From Halichoerus grypus (lineage: Eukaryota; Chordata; Mammalia; Carnivora; Phocidae): a DNA stretch of 64,000 nt. Position numbers and translations under genes: made by a program. Positions 44,962-55,654 of this stretch are shown piece after piece; position 1 is the stretch's first letter; each line of letters starts with the position of its first letter. The stretch lies in assembly GCF_964656455.1 (NCBI RefSeq), contig NC_135714.1, forward strand, positions 58,925,850 to 58,989,849. Direction: 5' to 3'. Below the pieces are notes generated by a model that was given only the letters and a program-made list of their open reading frames with translations, searched no databases and had not been told where the DNA came from.

Positions 44962-45427
44962 TGTATTTGTTTCCAATTGTTGCTGTAACAAATGATGGCA
45001 AACTTAGTAGTCTAAAACCACACAAATTTACTATCTTATAGTTCCGGAGGTCAGAAGTCTGAAATGAGTCTACACAAGGCTAAAATCCAAGTGTTAGTAG
45101 GGTTGTGTTCTTGCTGGAGGCTCTGGATGAAAATCTGTTCCTTGCCTTTTCCGGCTTCTAGAAGCCACCTGCATTCATTGGCTTATGGCTCCTTCCTTCA
45201 TCTTCAAAGCATATCACTTCAAACTACGTTTCTGGAGTCACATCTATTCTCTGACTCTGACGCTCCTCTTTTATAAGGACCCTTGTGATTATAGTGGGAT
45301 TCAGGATAATCTTCCCCTCTAAAAACATCTTAACTGCCTAAGTCCTTTTTACCATGTAAAGTAACCTATTCACGGGTTCTGGGTCTAGGACAGGGAATTT
45401 TTGTGATGTTGTTGTTCTGTCTACCAT
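44962..45427 (-). mobile_element. MaLR/ERVL-type solo LTR, antisense
   Basis: CAATTGTTGCTGTAACAAAT, TTACTATCTTATAGTTCCGG, AGGTCAGAAGTCTGAAATGA, TTCCTTGCCTTTTCCGGCTT, CTTTTATAAGGACCCTTGTG and a final CTACCATA are antisense landmarks of the same LTR group as 38852-39475. No viral coding sequence adjoins it. Confidence 0.8.
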
Positions 45428-45439
45428 AGTTTATGTTCC

Positions 45440-45630
45440 TACTTTGCCATTTATAAGGTGAAATTTAATATCTCTGATCTTCTGGGGTGGTGTTTGTTTT
45501 TGGTTTTGGTTTGGGGGGTTGGTCTTTAGAATAAGAATTAGAAATCTCAATGCTATAAAAATTAAAGGAGGCAATGAATATAAAGCATTTGGTGCATTAG
45601 GCTGGTATCAATACATGATGGCTAGTACAT
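45440..45630 (+). mobile_element. MIR, sense, with small insertion
   Basis: TACTTTGCCATTTATAAGGT, ATCTCTGATCTTCTGGGGTG, then after a GTTTT/GGGG-rich insert TAAAGGAGGCAATGAATATA and CATTTGGTGCATTAGGCTGG. The order is MIR-like. Confidence 0.5.
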
Positions 45631-46619
45631 ATTCTTCTTCTTCTTGGATTTGGCCAATCTCATAGATTAGTCCTTCCATTTACTCTGATCATAGAGACAT
45701 AGAGCTTAGAAGTACCGAAGCTTTAATTTTTCATTTCCTTAATTGCTAACCTCCTATGTTTTCAATTTTTACATCAGGTCAAAATGACTATTTCCCTAAA
45801 AGGGAAATAACAATGAGACTTCAAGAGGAAAATAGAAATAAAGAGGAAATATTTTAGGAAACTCTGGCTGCAGGAATTTTAACAGAAGCTAATTTCTTAA
45901 CTGAGGGTGTGCTGACCCAGACACTGTCCAGATGCTCTCTGGGAGCATCTACAGGATGGCATTCAGTTCTCTTTGCTGCACTAGTAAGCAGTTCATTGGG
46001 TAGTAAGTGAGGAGTACATGCATACACATAGGGGATGAATACACACATATACGTGTGCAAAAGTGTGGGCACACACACATAATTTTAAAAACAAACAGCA
46101 TAACAGCAAAGTACTGTGAGCAGTCGCCTTATATAGGTTATGTCTGTGATCCATAAAAGTAAGTTTCTTCCTTTTCACTTACTTATGAAAATTACTCAAA
46201 GAAAACTTCATTGTACAGGTGTGCAAAAAATATATGAAAGTATATTATCAAATTAGATGAATTACATGATAATTCATCTGTATATAACTAGTCAATCTCT
46301 AGCATTTTATCCAGTTGAGAAATTTACTTTTATATCTAACTTAATCCCAATTTACTTGCAGAGATTAAAAAAAAGCCAGTTATATTTTGTGTAATAAATA
46401 ATCAAATACTTGGATTGTTATAAAAGTCACACCACCATTTATAGTAACACAGCAATCATTACTATATGTCTTTTGATACCCATCTATTAGTGTGTCTTTA
46501 TTTACATCTTCATTACATTTACCTTCATACACTGTGAAGATATTTGATCATGAGATTTTGGGCTCTTTTATAACTTGTTTTTTTTTTTTCTATGTGTGTT
46601 TAGGAAAATTGGCAAGTTT
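45631..46619. other. Unassigned stretch
   Basis: A degenerate CACACA/CATATA patch lies near 46010-46080. No other element was recognised. Confidence 0.4.
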
Positions 46620-46760
46620 TTGAATAAATTCATTCAGCAAATACATGTTGAACATCTATTATGCTCCAGGAGAATACGAAGGTTCAACAAACAATATGTT
46701 TGTTGTCCTGTGGTGGTGAGTGACATGTTCTGTGAAGAAAAATAACAAGCAAAAGTAAAG
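46620..46760 (-). mobile_element. L2 3' end, antisense
   Basis: ATTCATTCAGCAAATACATG, TTGAACATCTATTATGCTCC and the following degraded block are antisense L2 3' UTR landmarks. Confidence 0.6.
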
Positions 46761-47374
46761 CAGTTTAAGGGGAAAGAAACAAGGCGAAGTTGTATTTTAA
46801 ATTGAATATGAAAAACAAAGAAGCTCCTGAGTACTGTCAGCTTAGAAATGGCCACCGTGTCTTCCTGTTGAACACACACAATTTTACAAAAAACTAAAAT
46901 CAGACAAGACCACTCTTGTAACCATATTAGAGCAAGATCAGAACAAGACCAAATAGTAACCATGTCTGAGCTCAGATAAAAACAAGTACACTGTGCAAAT
47001 CACTAACATAACCAAACATCCTCTTCATCCAGCTAACATGAGTAACTAATTCCTATTGACTCTGCCAATTATAGCTTTTCCTCTGTCTTCATTCCTCCTG
47101 GTTAAAAGTTGTTAAGGTACCCAGTTATGGAATTGCTCCCACTTTCTGGCAGCCTCAGAGCAAAACCATGCTTCACCGAATCTTCCCCCAAAATAATCCC
47201 CCCCCAAATAACACAAACTTGAGCACTTTCAAACCCTCTTGCTGGTATACCACATGAGTCCCCATGGTGTGCTGCTCCTCTCACTACAAGCCAAGAAACC
47301 CAACATTGACCAGAGGTGTGTTCCGGGTATTCTTGGGCCAAGAGAAGTCATCTCTGATGAACTGACAGTTGAGC
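46761..47374. other. Unassigned stretch
   Basis: No recognised element. Confidence 0.4.
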
Positions 47375-47577
47375 AAATACCTACATAAAGTAAGGGAATG
47401 AACCATTTGGCCATGGGAGGGAAAAGGGAATAGCCAGTGCAAAGACTCCAAGTCAGGTTCATGCCTGGGTGGGTTCAAGAAAGAGCAAAGATACAGAGAT
47501 GGTTGGATCTGCATAAGTGGAAAAAAAAGAGGAAATAAGGTCAAGGTCCTGATTGTGAAGGGTCTTCTATGCCATGA
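47375..47577 (-). mobile_element. L2, antisense, left part of an interrupted copy
   Basis: ATAGCCAGTGCAAAGACTCC and AGGTCAAGGTCCTGATTGTG then AAGGGTCTTCTATGCCATGA match antisense L2 up to the point where an LTR interrupts it. The L2 resumes at 47923. Confidence 0.65.
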
Positions 47578-47922
47578 TGTTATGGACTGAATGTTGGTGT
47601 CCCTCAAAAAGTCATATGTTGAAGTCTTAACCCCCAATGTGATGATATTAGAAGGTGGGGCCTTTGGGAGGTAATCAGGGTGAGCTGAGGTCATGAGGGC
47701 AGGGCCCTAGTCTGATAGGATTAGTGCGTTTATAAGAAGATAAACCAGAGATCTTGCTCTTTCTCTCTGGCACTGGGTTGGGTGGCCATCTATAAGCCAG
47801 GAAGAGGGCTCTCACCATGAACTCAGACTTCTAGCTTCCAGAATGATGAGAAAATAGATTTCCATTGTTTAAGTCATTAGGTCTATTGGTCTTCTGTTAT
47901 GGCAGCCAAGTAGTCTAAGACA
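47578..47922 (+). mobile_element. MLT1-like LTR nested in L2, sense
   Basis: Starts TGTTATGGACTGAATGTTGG and contains GTCATATGTTGAAGTCTTAA, GTGGGGCCTTTGGGAGGTAA and TTCTGTTATGGCAGCCAAGT, ending AGTCTAAGACA. Flanks CCATG / CCTGG may be a 5-bp target duplication with one change. The L2 on both sides joins correctly if the LTR is removed. Confidence 0.82.
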
Positions 47923-48640
47923 CCTGGCAAAGACACGGGTTTTACTCCACTTCAAGTGAGTTGAAACTTTTAGAGGTTCTCAATATGACCTGACATGTTT
48001 TAATAGGATCATTCTGGCTGCTCAGCTGAGAATATATTGTAGAAAAGTCAAGAAAAGAAGACCCAGTGAGGAACTCAGGTAATAAATAGGTAACTTTTTT
48101 AAGGTAATAGCAATGAAACAATGGTGGAAAGTAGGCATTGGGAATAGAACAGACAGCTGAAATCCGGTCTTGGATACCAAATATATTTTGAAAGTAGAGC
48201 CAACAGATCTGGAGATCTATTTGATGTGGACCCAACGAAGATTAAAAATGTGAGTCAAAATGACTTCAAAGTCTTGAGATTATAGATGAATTGAATTACC
48301 ACTTGCTAAGATGCATAAATCAAAGGGAGGAGGACCTGGGGAGACTATAAATTAAATCTCAATGATGAAAAATTTACATTTGAAATGCCTATTCTGAATT
48401 CAAGTAGAGATACCCAGTAGCCAGATCTATGAATCTGAAGCTCAGGGGATTAAGATTAGAAATATAAATTTAGAAATTATTATTTAACAGATGATGTTCA
48501 AAGTCATGGGAATGAGCGACCTAGGGAGTGAGAAGGTGAGGGATTGAGCCCTGAAACACTCTCACAGAGGCTGGGAAAATCCCACCAAGACTGAGCAAAA
48601 GCTGTCATTGAGGTAAGAAAAAAAGCAAGTGCTTTATCCT
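47923..48640 (-). mobile_element. L2, antisense, right part of an interrupted copy
   Basis: Continues the L2: GGTTTTACTCCACTTCAAGT, GACATGTTTTAATAGGATCA, TTCTGGCTGCTCAGCTGAGA, AAATATATTTTGAAAGTAGA and ATTGAGCCCTGAAACACTCT, in antisense order. Confidence 0.7.
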
Positions 48641-48873
48641 CGATCAAGCCATGCTTCACAACATAAATGATCACCCAATAATAACAGTGTCATGACAAGT
48701 TTAGCCTGTGAGCCCGATGTTTGTTTGAGTCCTTTCAAGAGCGTCTCATGCAGGTTCCACAGGACGCTAACTGAAATCCTAGGTGTGGCAAATTAGACTT
48801 CATGTATTTGTAATCTTATTCCTTCTTCTTTATTCTCTGTATTGAAGGGAGATTAATCCAACCATTTGTTATG

Positions 48874-49052
48874 CCAGTGTTTCTCACAGTGACCATCAGA
48901 ATTACTGGGGCACTTGTTAAAAAATGCACATTCCTGAACCCCAACTCTGGACCAACTGAATCAGAAACTATGAATGAGCATGGCACCCTGGAACTGCCAT
49001 CTCAGTAAGTTCCCAAGCTGATTGCCAAGCACGCGACACTGGAGAACAATAA
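48874..49052 (+). mobile_element. MER5A-like hAT DNA transposon
   Basis: Begins CAGTGTTTCTCACAGTGACC, with AGAATTACTGGGGCACTTGT, AACCCCAACTCTGGACCAAC and TCAGTAAGTTCCCAAGCTGA, ending near ACTGGAGAACAATA. This matches the short palindromic non-autonomous MER5 pattern. Confidence 0.75.
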
Positions 49053-50784
49053 GCCCTACCTATATTCTCATCCTGTCATGAGGAAGGAAGGGAGCTAATC
49101 TAAAACAGTCAAATTCAGGACATCACCACGGGCCAAGAATCTTTCAGGGAAGATGGCAAAACCAAAACCATATTCAGATATTGGGATGTCTACTTTCAGT
49201 CATCCATCACTCTATAAATTTCTTTCTTGCTTGCTTTCTTGCTTTCTATAAAATTAATGAAGGCATAATATTTTTCCTGATGATATCTTGGCACCAAAAT
49301 GAAAACATTTTTGCAAGTGTCGTATCACAATCAGAATGCCCTACTTTAGTTCAGAAAAACATAATTCAAGCCATTGTTTGCAGAATTGCTGCAACCTATG
49401 GTCACCAAAAAAATCTAGCAGCCGCTATAGGGAAAGACTTTGCATCCTCCTTTTTTTATTATTTTTTCAAAGACTTTGTATCCTCTGATGAGCTGGTTCT
49501 GTAGACTCTCCTTTCACTCTCGGATGCAAAGGTGCCCTCCACTTGTGGATTCTGATTTGACAGAGATATAGATTTGACTATAAATATAGATTTGACTATA
49601 AATATAGGAGGATGACTGGTTGAGAACATTCTTGAGCAAAATGAGTTTTGAGCTACAATAATAGTGGTTTCCCCCACTTATTGGACTTATAATATGCTAG
49701 GAACTAGATAGAGTAAGACATATATGATTTCATTTCATCTTTCCTGTAGGACTGTGATACAAACGAGGGTTTGAATTGAGTAAGTGTTGCATTGAGAAGC
49801 AGACTTAAGATGGAGTGTTACATGCAAGATGTGTATTAGGAGCACCTTGTCATCAACACTAGTCTGTAAACCTGTGTAAAACCTCTGAACACGAGAGACT
49901 CTATTTTGAGACTAACAACTTTATCCTGTTTTTTTGAAACAAATATCACATGGAATTTTTGAACTGGGCAGAAGCATATGATTGAACAAAAGACTGCCTA
50001 CACCTCCATACTTGAGAAAAATTGAACACTCTCCAAAAGGTATTTTCCTACTAACTGACATAATGTGCTCAGAAAACCAATGAGATGTCAAATGTCATTA
50101 TATCTGCCAATCACAATTTTTGGAAAACAATGTGTAAGTCTCCTAATACTTCTGCAATTTGCTAACGAAGACCACTGGCTTTTACTCCTCAATGAGACAT
50201 GATTTGGGTTGCCCACACATTGTAGTTCTAAGACCCCAAATGAATGCTGTTGTTTTATTTCAGTGCTTCCCCTTTTCTCAGGGGACAAGGGAGAAGAGGG
50301 AGAGTAGTGGGCAGAGCGAGAGGAAGACTAGGAGCCGTGGTGCCGCCTCAAGGAGGGCCTCCACAAACCAGGGAGTTCTGCAGTCAGAATGCCTCTCAGA
50401 GCCATCCCAAGTTGGGCAAGTAGGGCCAGGCCTTACAGCCCAGCGGCAGTCACTGAATGTGGACCACCCTGGGGAAAGGGATCACCTTGAGTGAGGAGCT
50501 TTCTTGCAGCTGAGGCAATCCCTGAAGGGGCTGATAGCTGAGGGTTATGTGCAGAAAGCTCCCACATTGAGGCAACAGGTCCTTCACTGAAGAGGGACCT
50601 GGGAGGCCCATCACAGTGCCCGCCTGAGGGATCCAAGATGTCAGAACTAGAATGTGGCAGAGCGGAGGAGTGTAACATAGAAGAGTTTGATCTTAAAAGT
50701 AGTTGTCTAAAGCAGACTAAAGAATTTCATAAATGCCTTTTCCACCCAGGGGTGAGTTATTAAAATATGCACCGTGATTATATT
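49053..50784. other. Unassigned stretch, GC-richer in 50280-50690
   Basis: The 50280-50690 segment is clearly GC-richer than its surroundings and has a 111-codon frame on + (50159-50494), but no domain or known repeat was recognised. The rest is AT-rich. Confidence 0.4.
49567..49609 (+). repeat. 18-bp tandem repeat, about 2.4 copies
   Basis: ATATAGATTTGACTATAA occurs twice in a row (49567-49584, 49585-49602), followed by ATATAGG. Confidence 0.95.
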
Positions 50785-50798
50785 CAGGAATCATTTCT

Positions 50799-50997
50799 CT
50801 TCTTTTTTTTTTAAGATTTATTTATTTATTTTAGAGAGAGAGAGAGAGAGCATGAACAGGAGGGGCAGAAGGAGAGAGAATCTCAAGCAGACTCTGCACT
50901 GGCGTGGAGACTGAGGCAGGGCTCAATCTCATGACCCTGAGATCATGACCTGAGCCAAAATCCAGAGTCGGACACTGACTGTGCCACCAAGGCGCCC
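50799..50997 (-). mobile_element. CAN-SINE, antisense, older subfamily
   Basis: AAGATTTATTTATTTATTTT tail side, GACCCTGAGATCATGACCTG core, and a head ending CTGTGCCACCAAGGCGCCC. An exact 14-bp target duplication CAGGAATCATTTCT lies at 50785-50798 and 50998-51011. Confidence 0.95.
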
Positions 50998-51011
50998 CAG
51001 GAATCATTTCT

Positions 51012-52803
51012 ATAGTTTGTGCTTCAGGATAATGTATTAGAATGTCAATTAGCTCATGTTTGTTTCCCTATGTTTTTTGTTGTTGTTGTTTCACTTTTCC
51101 CCATTTTAAGCTTGTGGCCAGGCCCTTATATTTGCTTGCCTTGAGATTTTTGCATGGCAGAAAAGAATTGATGCTTGAAGTGAAAAGCTCTTTCCATTCT
51201 TCCTGAATGATTAAGCTCAATGAAGAGATGATGCTCCCCCACTGAGAGAGAGGTAAAAAGAAGGAGGGCCTTTGGGTGCAACTGAAGGTGAGAATGACTA
51301 TAGCTGAGGACCAAAAGAAGGGCAGGTAGAGATTGTTCATAATTATAAAGGCTTCTCAGTGTAGTGGAAGATGGGAGACTTAATTGCTTTCAGAGGCAGT
51401 ATCTAGGGCGGGTGACAAGACCCTGAGATCTCAAGGAAAGGATTGCCTGGTGGCCCTGTGGGGATGGAAAGTCAGTGCCCAGCTTTACATGCTTTAGGAA
51501 CTAAGGCAAGCAGGCTCCCGATGCTGAGGGACCATCCCTGCTGGCACAGCTGTGGTCTCAGCAAGTGGGACTGATGGGCACTGCCCGTAGGACCTCCCGG
51601 ACGCTGGGGCATGCCCATGAGAGGAGGAAGCACCCTAATAACGGGTGGAATTTAATTTCTACCAGAAAAGTGAGAGACGGACTCAAAAATAGGTTTAAAT
51701 CTATTTACAGAACATTTTAAAATGCAAATTCTTCTACTTTGGAGTTTTTTGCAGTAATATTCTCAGGAAAAATGTACTAAGGAATAGGAAAAACCATGGG
51801 TATCAGGCCTAGCCAAGATCATAATTGCCATTCTCGTTACAGGGAGAACAGAGAGAAGGAAGAGGAGGAAGGGAGGACGTACCAGTAGTTTCTCTTATTA
51901 CTGACTGGCAGCTTCCTCCACGCCGGTCTACACTACACACTTCAAAGGAAATGGAAGTGACCAAAAGCGGCAGGGGGTGAGTGTGCCCAGGAGGGAAATT
52001 TTATTTAATAAATAAAAGGAAGAAGTTTTAATAAAAAGAAGAAGGTTGCTGAGTAACCATCTATACTGCCCACATGATGGCGAAAAACATAAGTTTTAGG
52101 AAACCCAGGGAACTAGGGTCCAAATATCATCATTCTCTCCTTTGGGTGCTTGTAGAGGTTATGCTTTTTTATTGCCAAAGTGTTAATGCGTGCCTCTCCT
52201 CAAAGCTGGAAGCCAGCTGGTAGACCCGGCCTCTAGGATCCCTTCAGATTCACAAAGGAAAACTGGAACCCTTCACTGGGGGGTTGAGATCTGGTTTTCC
52301 TAACAAAAGAAGAAGGGCAAAGTGCACTGGCACAGAAAGGAATGAGAAGGATTCTATCTGAGATGCACAGACATAAAAAAATCCACACGATGAACATGAT
52401 ATTCTGCCTGCCCCTCCCCCACTTCATCTATCACTTTTCCCTTTTTGTCTTAAACAATTTCAATATTATTTATTTAATTTTTCTGTACCATATGCATCTA
52501 AGTCCAGATTAACTCCATTAATTACAAAAATATTCTGAACACCTGTGTGGTCATCCCCCAACGATATCATGAGTGCTTGAAGAAAGTGCAAAACACAGGC
52601 AATGCCCACTGTGTCCTCCTCCTTAGTTCGTTCTCTCCCTTGCCTCCATCAGAGTGAGCCCACCCTGAATGGGGCGAGTATCATGCCAGTGCATATTGGT
52701 ATCCATAAACAATAGTTGGTATTTTTTCATGTTTTGAAAATTACATAAGGAGTACGGTATGGTTCATAAAATTCTCCTACTTGTTTTACCAAAAACTTAC
52801 GGG
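51012..52803. other. Unassigned stretch
   Basis: About 1.8 kb with no recognised element. Short frames lack domains. Confidence 0.4.
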
Positions 52804-52823
52804 TTTTTTCAACTGTATTTTCT

Positions 52824-53041
52824 TGAAGATTCATTTATTTATTTTGAGAAAAAGAGAAAGAGAGTGAGCATGAGCGGGGGCGGGGAGGGAGGAGCAGAGG
52901 GAGTGGGAGAGAGAGAGACTCTCAAGCAGGCTCCTCGCCAAGCACAGAGCCCACACAGGGCTCGATCTCATGACCCTGAGATCACGACCTGAGCCGAAAC
53001 CAAGAGTGGGGCACTTAGCCAACTGAGGCACCTGGGTGCCC
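52824..53041 (-). mobile_element. CAN-SINE, antisense, older
   Basis: GAAGATTCATTTATTTATTT tail side, CATGACCCTGAGATCACGAC core and CAACTGAGGCACCTGGGTGC head. Flanking TTTTTTCAACTGTATT (52804) and TTTTTTCAGCTTTATT (53046) may be a decayed target duplication. The second is also the start of the adjoining L1. Confidence 0.93.
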
Positions 53042-53044
53042 TGA

Positions 53045-53235
53045 TTTTTTTCAGCTTTATTAAGGAATAATTTACATGTAATGGAATCCATTTCTTTTAA
53101 GTGGTTCATTTTGATGAATTTTGGTGATTTTATCAGTCATGTAATCACCAACACAAGATATGGAAAAGGCCCTCCACCCCAAAAGGTTCCTTGTGGCCCT
53201 TTGCAGTCGCCCCAGCCCCTGCCCTGATCTTTCTT
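53045..53235 (-). mobile_element. Old L1 (L1M type), antisense
   Basis: TTCAGCTTTATTAAGGAATA, TTGATGAATTTTGGTGATTT and AAAAGGTTCCTTGTGGCCCT, then TTTGCAGTCGCCCCAGCCCC, are antisense old-L1 landmarks. Confidence 0.7.
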
Positions 53236-53330
53236 GTAAGCACTAAGTAGCGGTCCAAGGCCAGAGCTGGCAGGTAGGTGCACTCGGGAGGCACACCAAA
53301 CTCACTCACCAATAAGAATTCCACTTCTCA

Positions 53331-53528
53331 GGGCGCCTGGGTGGCTCAGTCGTTAAGCGTCTGCCTTCGGCTCAGGTCATGATCCCAGGGTCCTGGGATC
53401 GAGCCCCGCATCGGGCTCCCTGCTCAGCGGGGAGCCTGCTTCTCCCTCTCCCACTCCCCCTGCTTGTGTTCCCTCTCTCGCTGTGTCTCTCTCTGTCAAA
53501 TAAATAAATAAAATCTTTAAAAAAAAAA
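53331..53528 (+). mobile_element. CAN-SINE, consensus-like 'CTTGTGTTCC' subfamily, sense
   Basis: Cleanest copy of this subfamily: GGGCGCCTGGGTGGCTCAGT, TCATGATCCCAGGGTCCTGG, GAGCCCCGCATCGGGCTCCC, CTTGTGTTCCCTCTCTCGCT and AAATAAATAAATAAAATC. An exact 17-bp target duplication AAGAATTCCACTTCTCA lies at 53314-53330 and 53529-53545. Confidence 0.98.
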
Positions 53529-53545
53529 AAGAATTCCACTTCTCA

Positions 53546-54186
53546 GGCCACCCCCTTTTCTTCTCACTGTCGTGTCAAATGTCAATCTGAGGCTCATTTT
53601 GGTCCTGCCTTTCCTCAGAGGAACCTGTGACCTCCGGATCTCCGCCTTCCAGGTAGCCTTGCAACCTCAGTTCTCTGATGGACTCCTAAACCGGTGATCT
53701 CGTAGATTCCCCGGCTCGTTCTCATCCTTAGTGTAGAGGCGACTTTCTCTTTCTCCATCCTCACTGGAAGCAAAAATCTCTTTAGACAGATGACAGTGGG
53801 TGTCAGGCACTTGGGGTATGCATTCTTGTGGATGTAACAGTTTTATTTTAAAGTGTGAATATTTACATCTGTAATATCCTTTGCACCGATCTAAATTTCT
53901 AATGAAACATGTCAGACCTCAACTTTAAAATATTCTAGGTTTTCCAAAATTCTCCTAAGGGGTAAGTGGCTAAAAGAGACCACTGACCTATATCACACAG
54001 GGTCCCAGAAAGCTTAGATACCCCCCGAGTCTAGTGGGAAAGATAGGTTACATATATTGTCATACATTTTGGAAAAGAAGTATGTCTAGGGGATTGTGGG
54101 AGAACAGAATAGAAATGCCCAGATTAACCTGGGCTGCTGGTGGTCCTGGGCTACTACTTAGAAAAGAATTCATTTCTTGTGCTCTA
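53546..54186. other. Unassigned stretch
   Basis: No recognised element. Confidence 0.4.
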
Positions 54187-54420
54187 AACCAGGCAGCAGC
54201 CAACTTTTCTGGAAAGAGACAGTAAATATTTTAGGCTTTGCAAGGACATGGTCTCTGATGTAGCTACTCAGTTCTATTGTAGCAGAAAAGTAGCCACAGC
54301 TAATATGTAAAGGAAGGAGTGCACAGTGTTCCAATAAAAGCTTTTTTTTTTTTTTTTAATAAAAAGAGTCTGTGGGTAGTATTTGGCCAATAGGGCCATA
54401 GTACAGACTCCTGTCCTAGA
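54187..54420 (+). mobile_element. Old non-autonomous DNA transposon (MER type)
   Basis: CAGCAGCCAACTTTTCTGGA, AAGAGACAGTAAATATTTTA, GGCTTTGCAAGGACATGGTC, AGTGTTCCAATAAAAGCTTT and GTATTTGGCCAATAGGGCCA match, nearly end to end, the common mammalian element with CAGCAAACTTTTTCTGTAAA. A T15 run replaces part of the AT-rich centre. I think it is hAT-like, but the exact family name is uncertain. Confidence 0.75.
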
Positions 54421-54588
54421 TTGTGGTCGATTATATTTAGATATATTATATATCTGAAAACCATTTAGAAATTGTCGTAGTGTAAGGTGTAGAGAGATGA
54501 GCAATGTTAAGTAGTCTGTCAAGAAAGCCACAGACTAGAAAGGAAAAATAATGTGAAAATAGTCACAACAAAAGGTGTTAAATGCTAT

Positions 54589-55170
54589 TGTTACAGGATT
54601 TGTGTCCCCTGAATGCCTGCCGTTCTTGTTCTTGGTCACGTGGCTTCGAAGAATGAAGAGGTAGACCCGATGAAGAGTGGTGGGCAGCAAAGCAAAGTTT
54701 ATCGAGCAAGAATGCAAAGCTCCCCGAGAGGGAGGAGGGCCCGAGAGGGTTGCCCTCGGAGTTTCTAAGTTTAGGGAGTTTTATGAGCTCTTTTGTGGAA
54801 CTTTCTTAAGCAATCAGTGTGTGCCGAGTCGTGCCCGTGCCATTCAGGGCTTTGATCACTTATCTGTCTACCTATTAGGTTAAAGTCCACGTGCTGATGG
54901 TGGTCTTTTTTTACTGACATCTGGGGGCTTATGTCTTAACTGCCCCTTGCCCATGATATTGACAAATGCTTTTGTGGTGAATTGTCTTAATTTAGGACGT
55001 TTTACAAAAGTCATTTCTGCAAAAGCTGCAAAGCAGAATGTCAGTGTGATCCTGTCTAAGCTGCAAAACAGGATGTCAGTGCTGTTTTATTTTAGCCATC
55101 CTGACTCCGTAGTTTCTTGTTGGGGACGCTGACCCTGACTACCTAACTGTCCAACTAACTCCTAACCCTA
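54589..55170 (-). mobile_element. Old ERV solo LTR, antisense
   Basis: The plus strand begins TGTTACAGGATTTGTGTCCC. The segment AAAGCAAAGTTTATCGAGCA is the complement of an LTR polyadenylation region (GATAAA at the signal position). The U3-side end includes a short internal repeat. No gag, pol or env sequence adjoins it, so it looks like a solo LTR. The right boundary is uncertain and no clear target duplication was found. Confidence 0.6.
55046..55082 (+). repeat. Second unit of an imperfect tandem repeat in the ERV LTR
   Basis: AGCTGCAAAACAGGATGTCA (from 55059) repeats AGCTGCAAAGCAGAATGTCA (from 55024), separated by GTGTGATCCTGTCTA. Such repeats are common in LTR promoter regions. Confidence 0.7.
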
Positions 55171-55497
55171 TGAAGGATGTATACAGCCCAGTGCTAGCAG
55201 AGAAGAGTGGGGCTAACTGACTTTTCGGAGTGAGGGCTATATCATCCCATTCCTGGCCTCAGGTACCACTTATAAAAGGCAGAAATCTCGAAATTCCAGA
55301 CTTAGAAGGAAATTTTGTGTTCATGAAGTCTGACTCCTCATTATACACGTGAAGAAACTAAGGTAAGGCCTTGGAGAGGGTAGCATAGTATATAACATTT
55401 GACTTGCTACACATTCGTTTTTGGTACCAGAAACAATATATTAAATTGGACCATTTACACAAAGGATTCACTCACAGAAATTAGCCCTACCTTATTT

Positions 55498-55640
55498 TTT
55501 TTTTAATTGAAATACAGGTGAAATATAACATTGTTAGTTCCACGTGTAAAGCATAAGTATTTAATATCTGCATATATTGTGAAATGATCACCACAGTAAG
55601 TCTTAACATCCATCACCATACATAGTTATGTATTTTTAAA
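55498..55640 (-). mobile_element. 5'-truncated L1 3' end, antisense
   Basis: A T-run, AATTGAAATACAGGTGAAAT, TGTGAAATGATCACCACAGT and CATCCATCACCATACATAGT are antisense L1 landmarks. A 14-bp target duplication GCCCTACCTTATTT / GCCGTACCTTATTT (55484-55497 and 55641-55654) has one mismatch. The 55171-55483 flank shows a MIR-like GAAGAAACTAAGGTAAGG patch. Confidence 0.85.
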
Positions 55641-55654
55641 GCCGTACCTTATTT

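Noticed and set aside
47284..47694. 136-codon minus-strand frame
   Set aside because: It crosses L2 and LTR sequence and has no domain.
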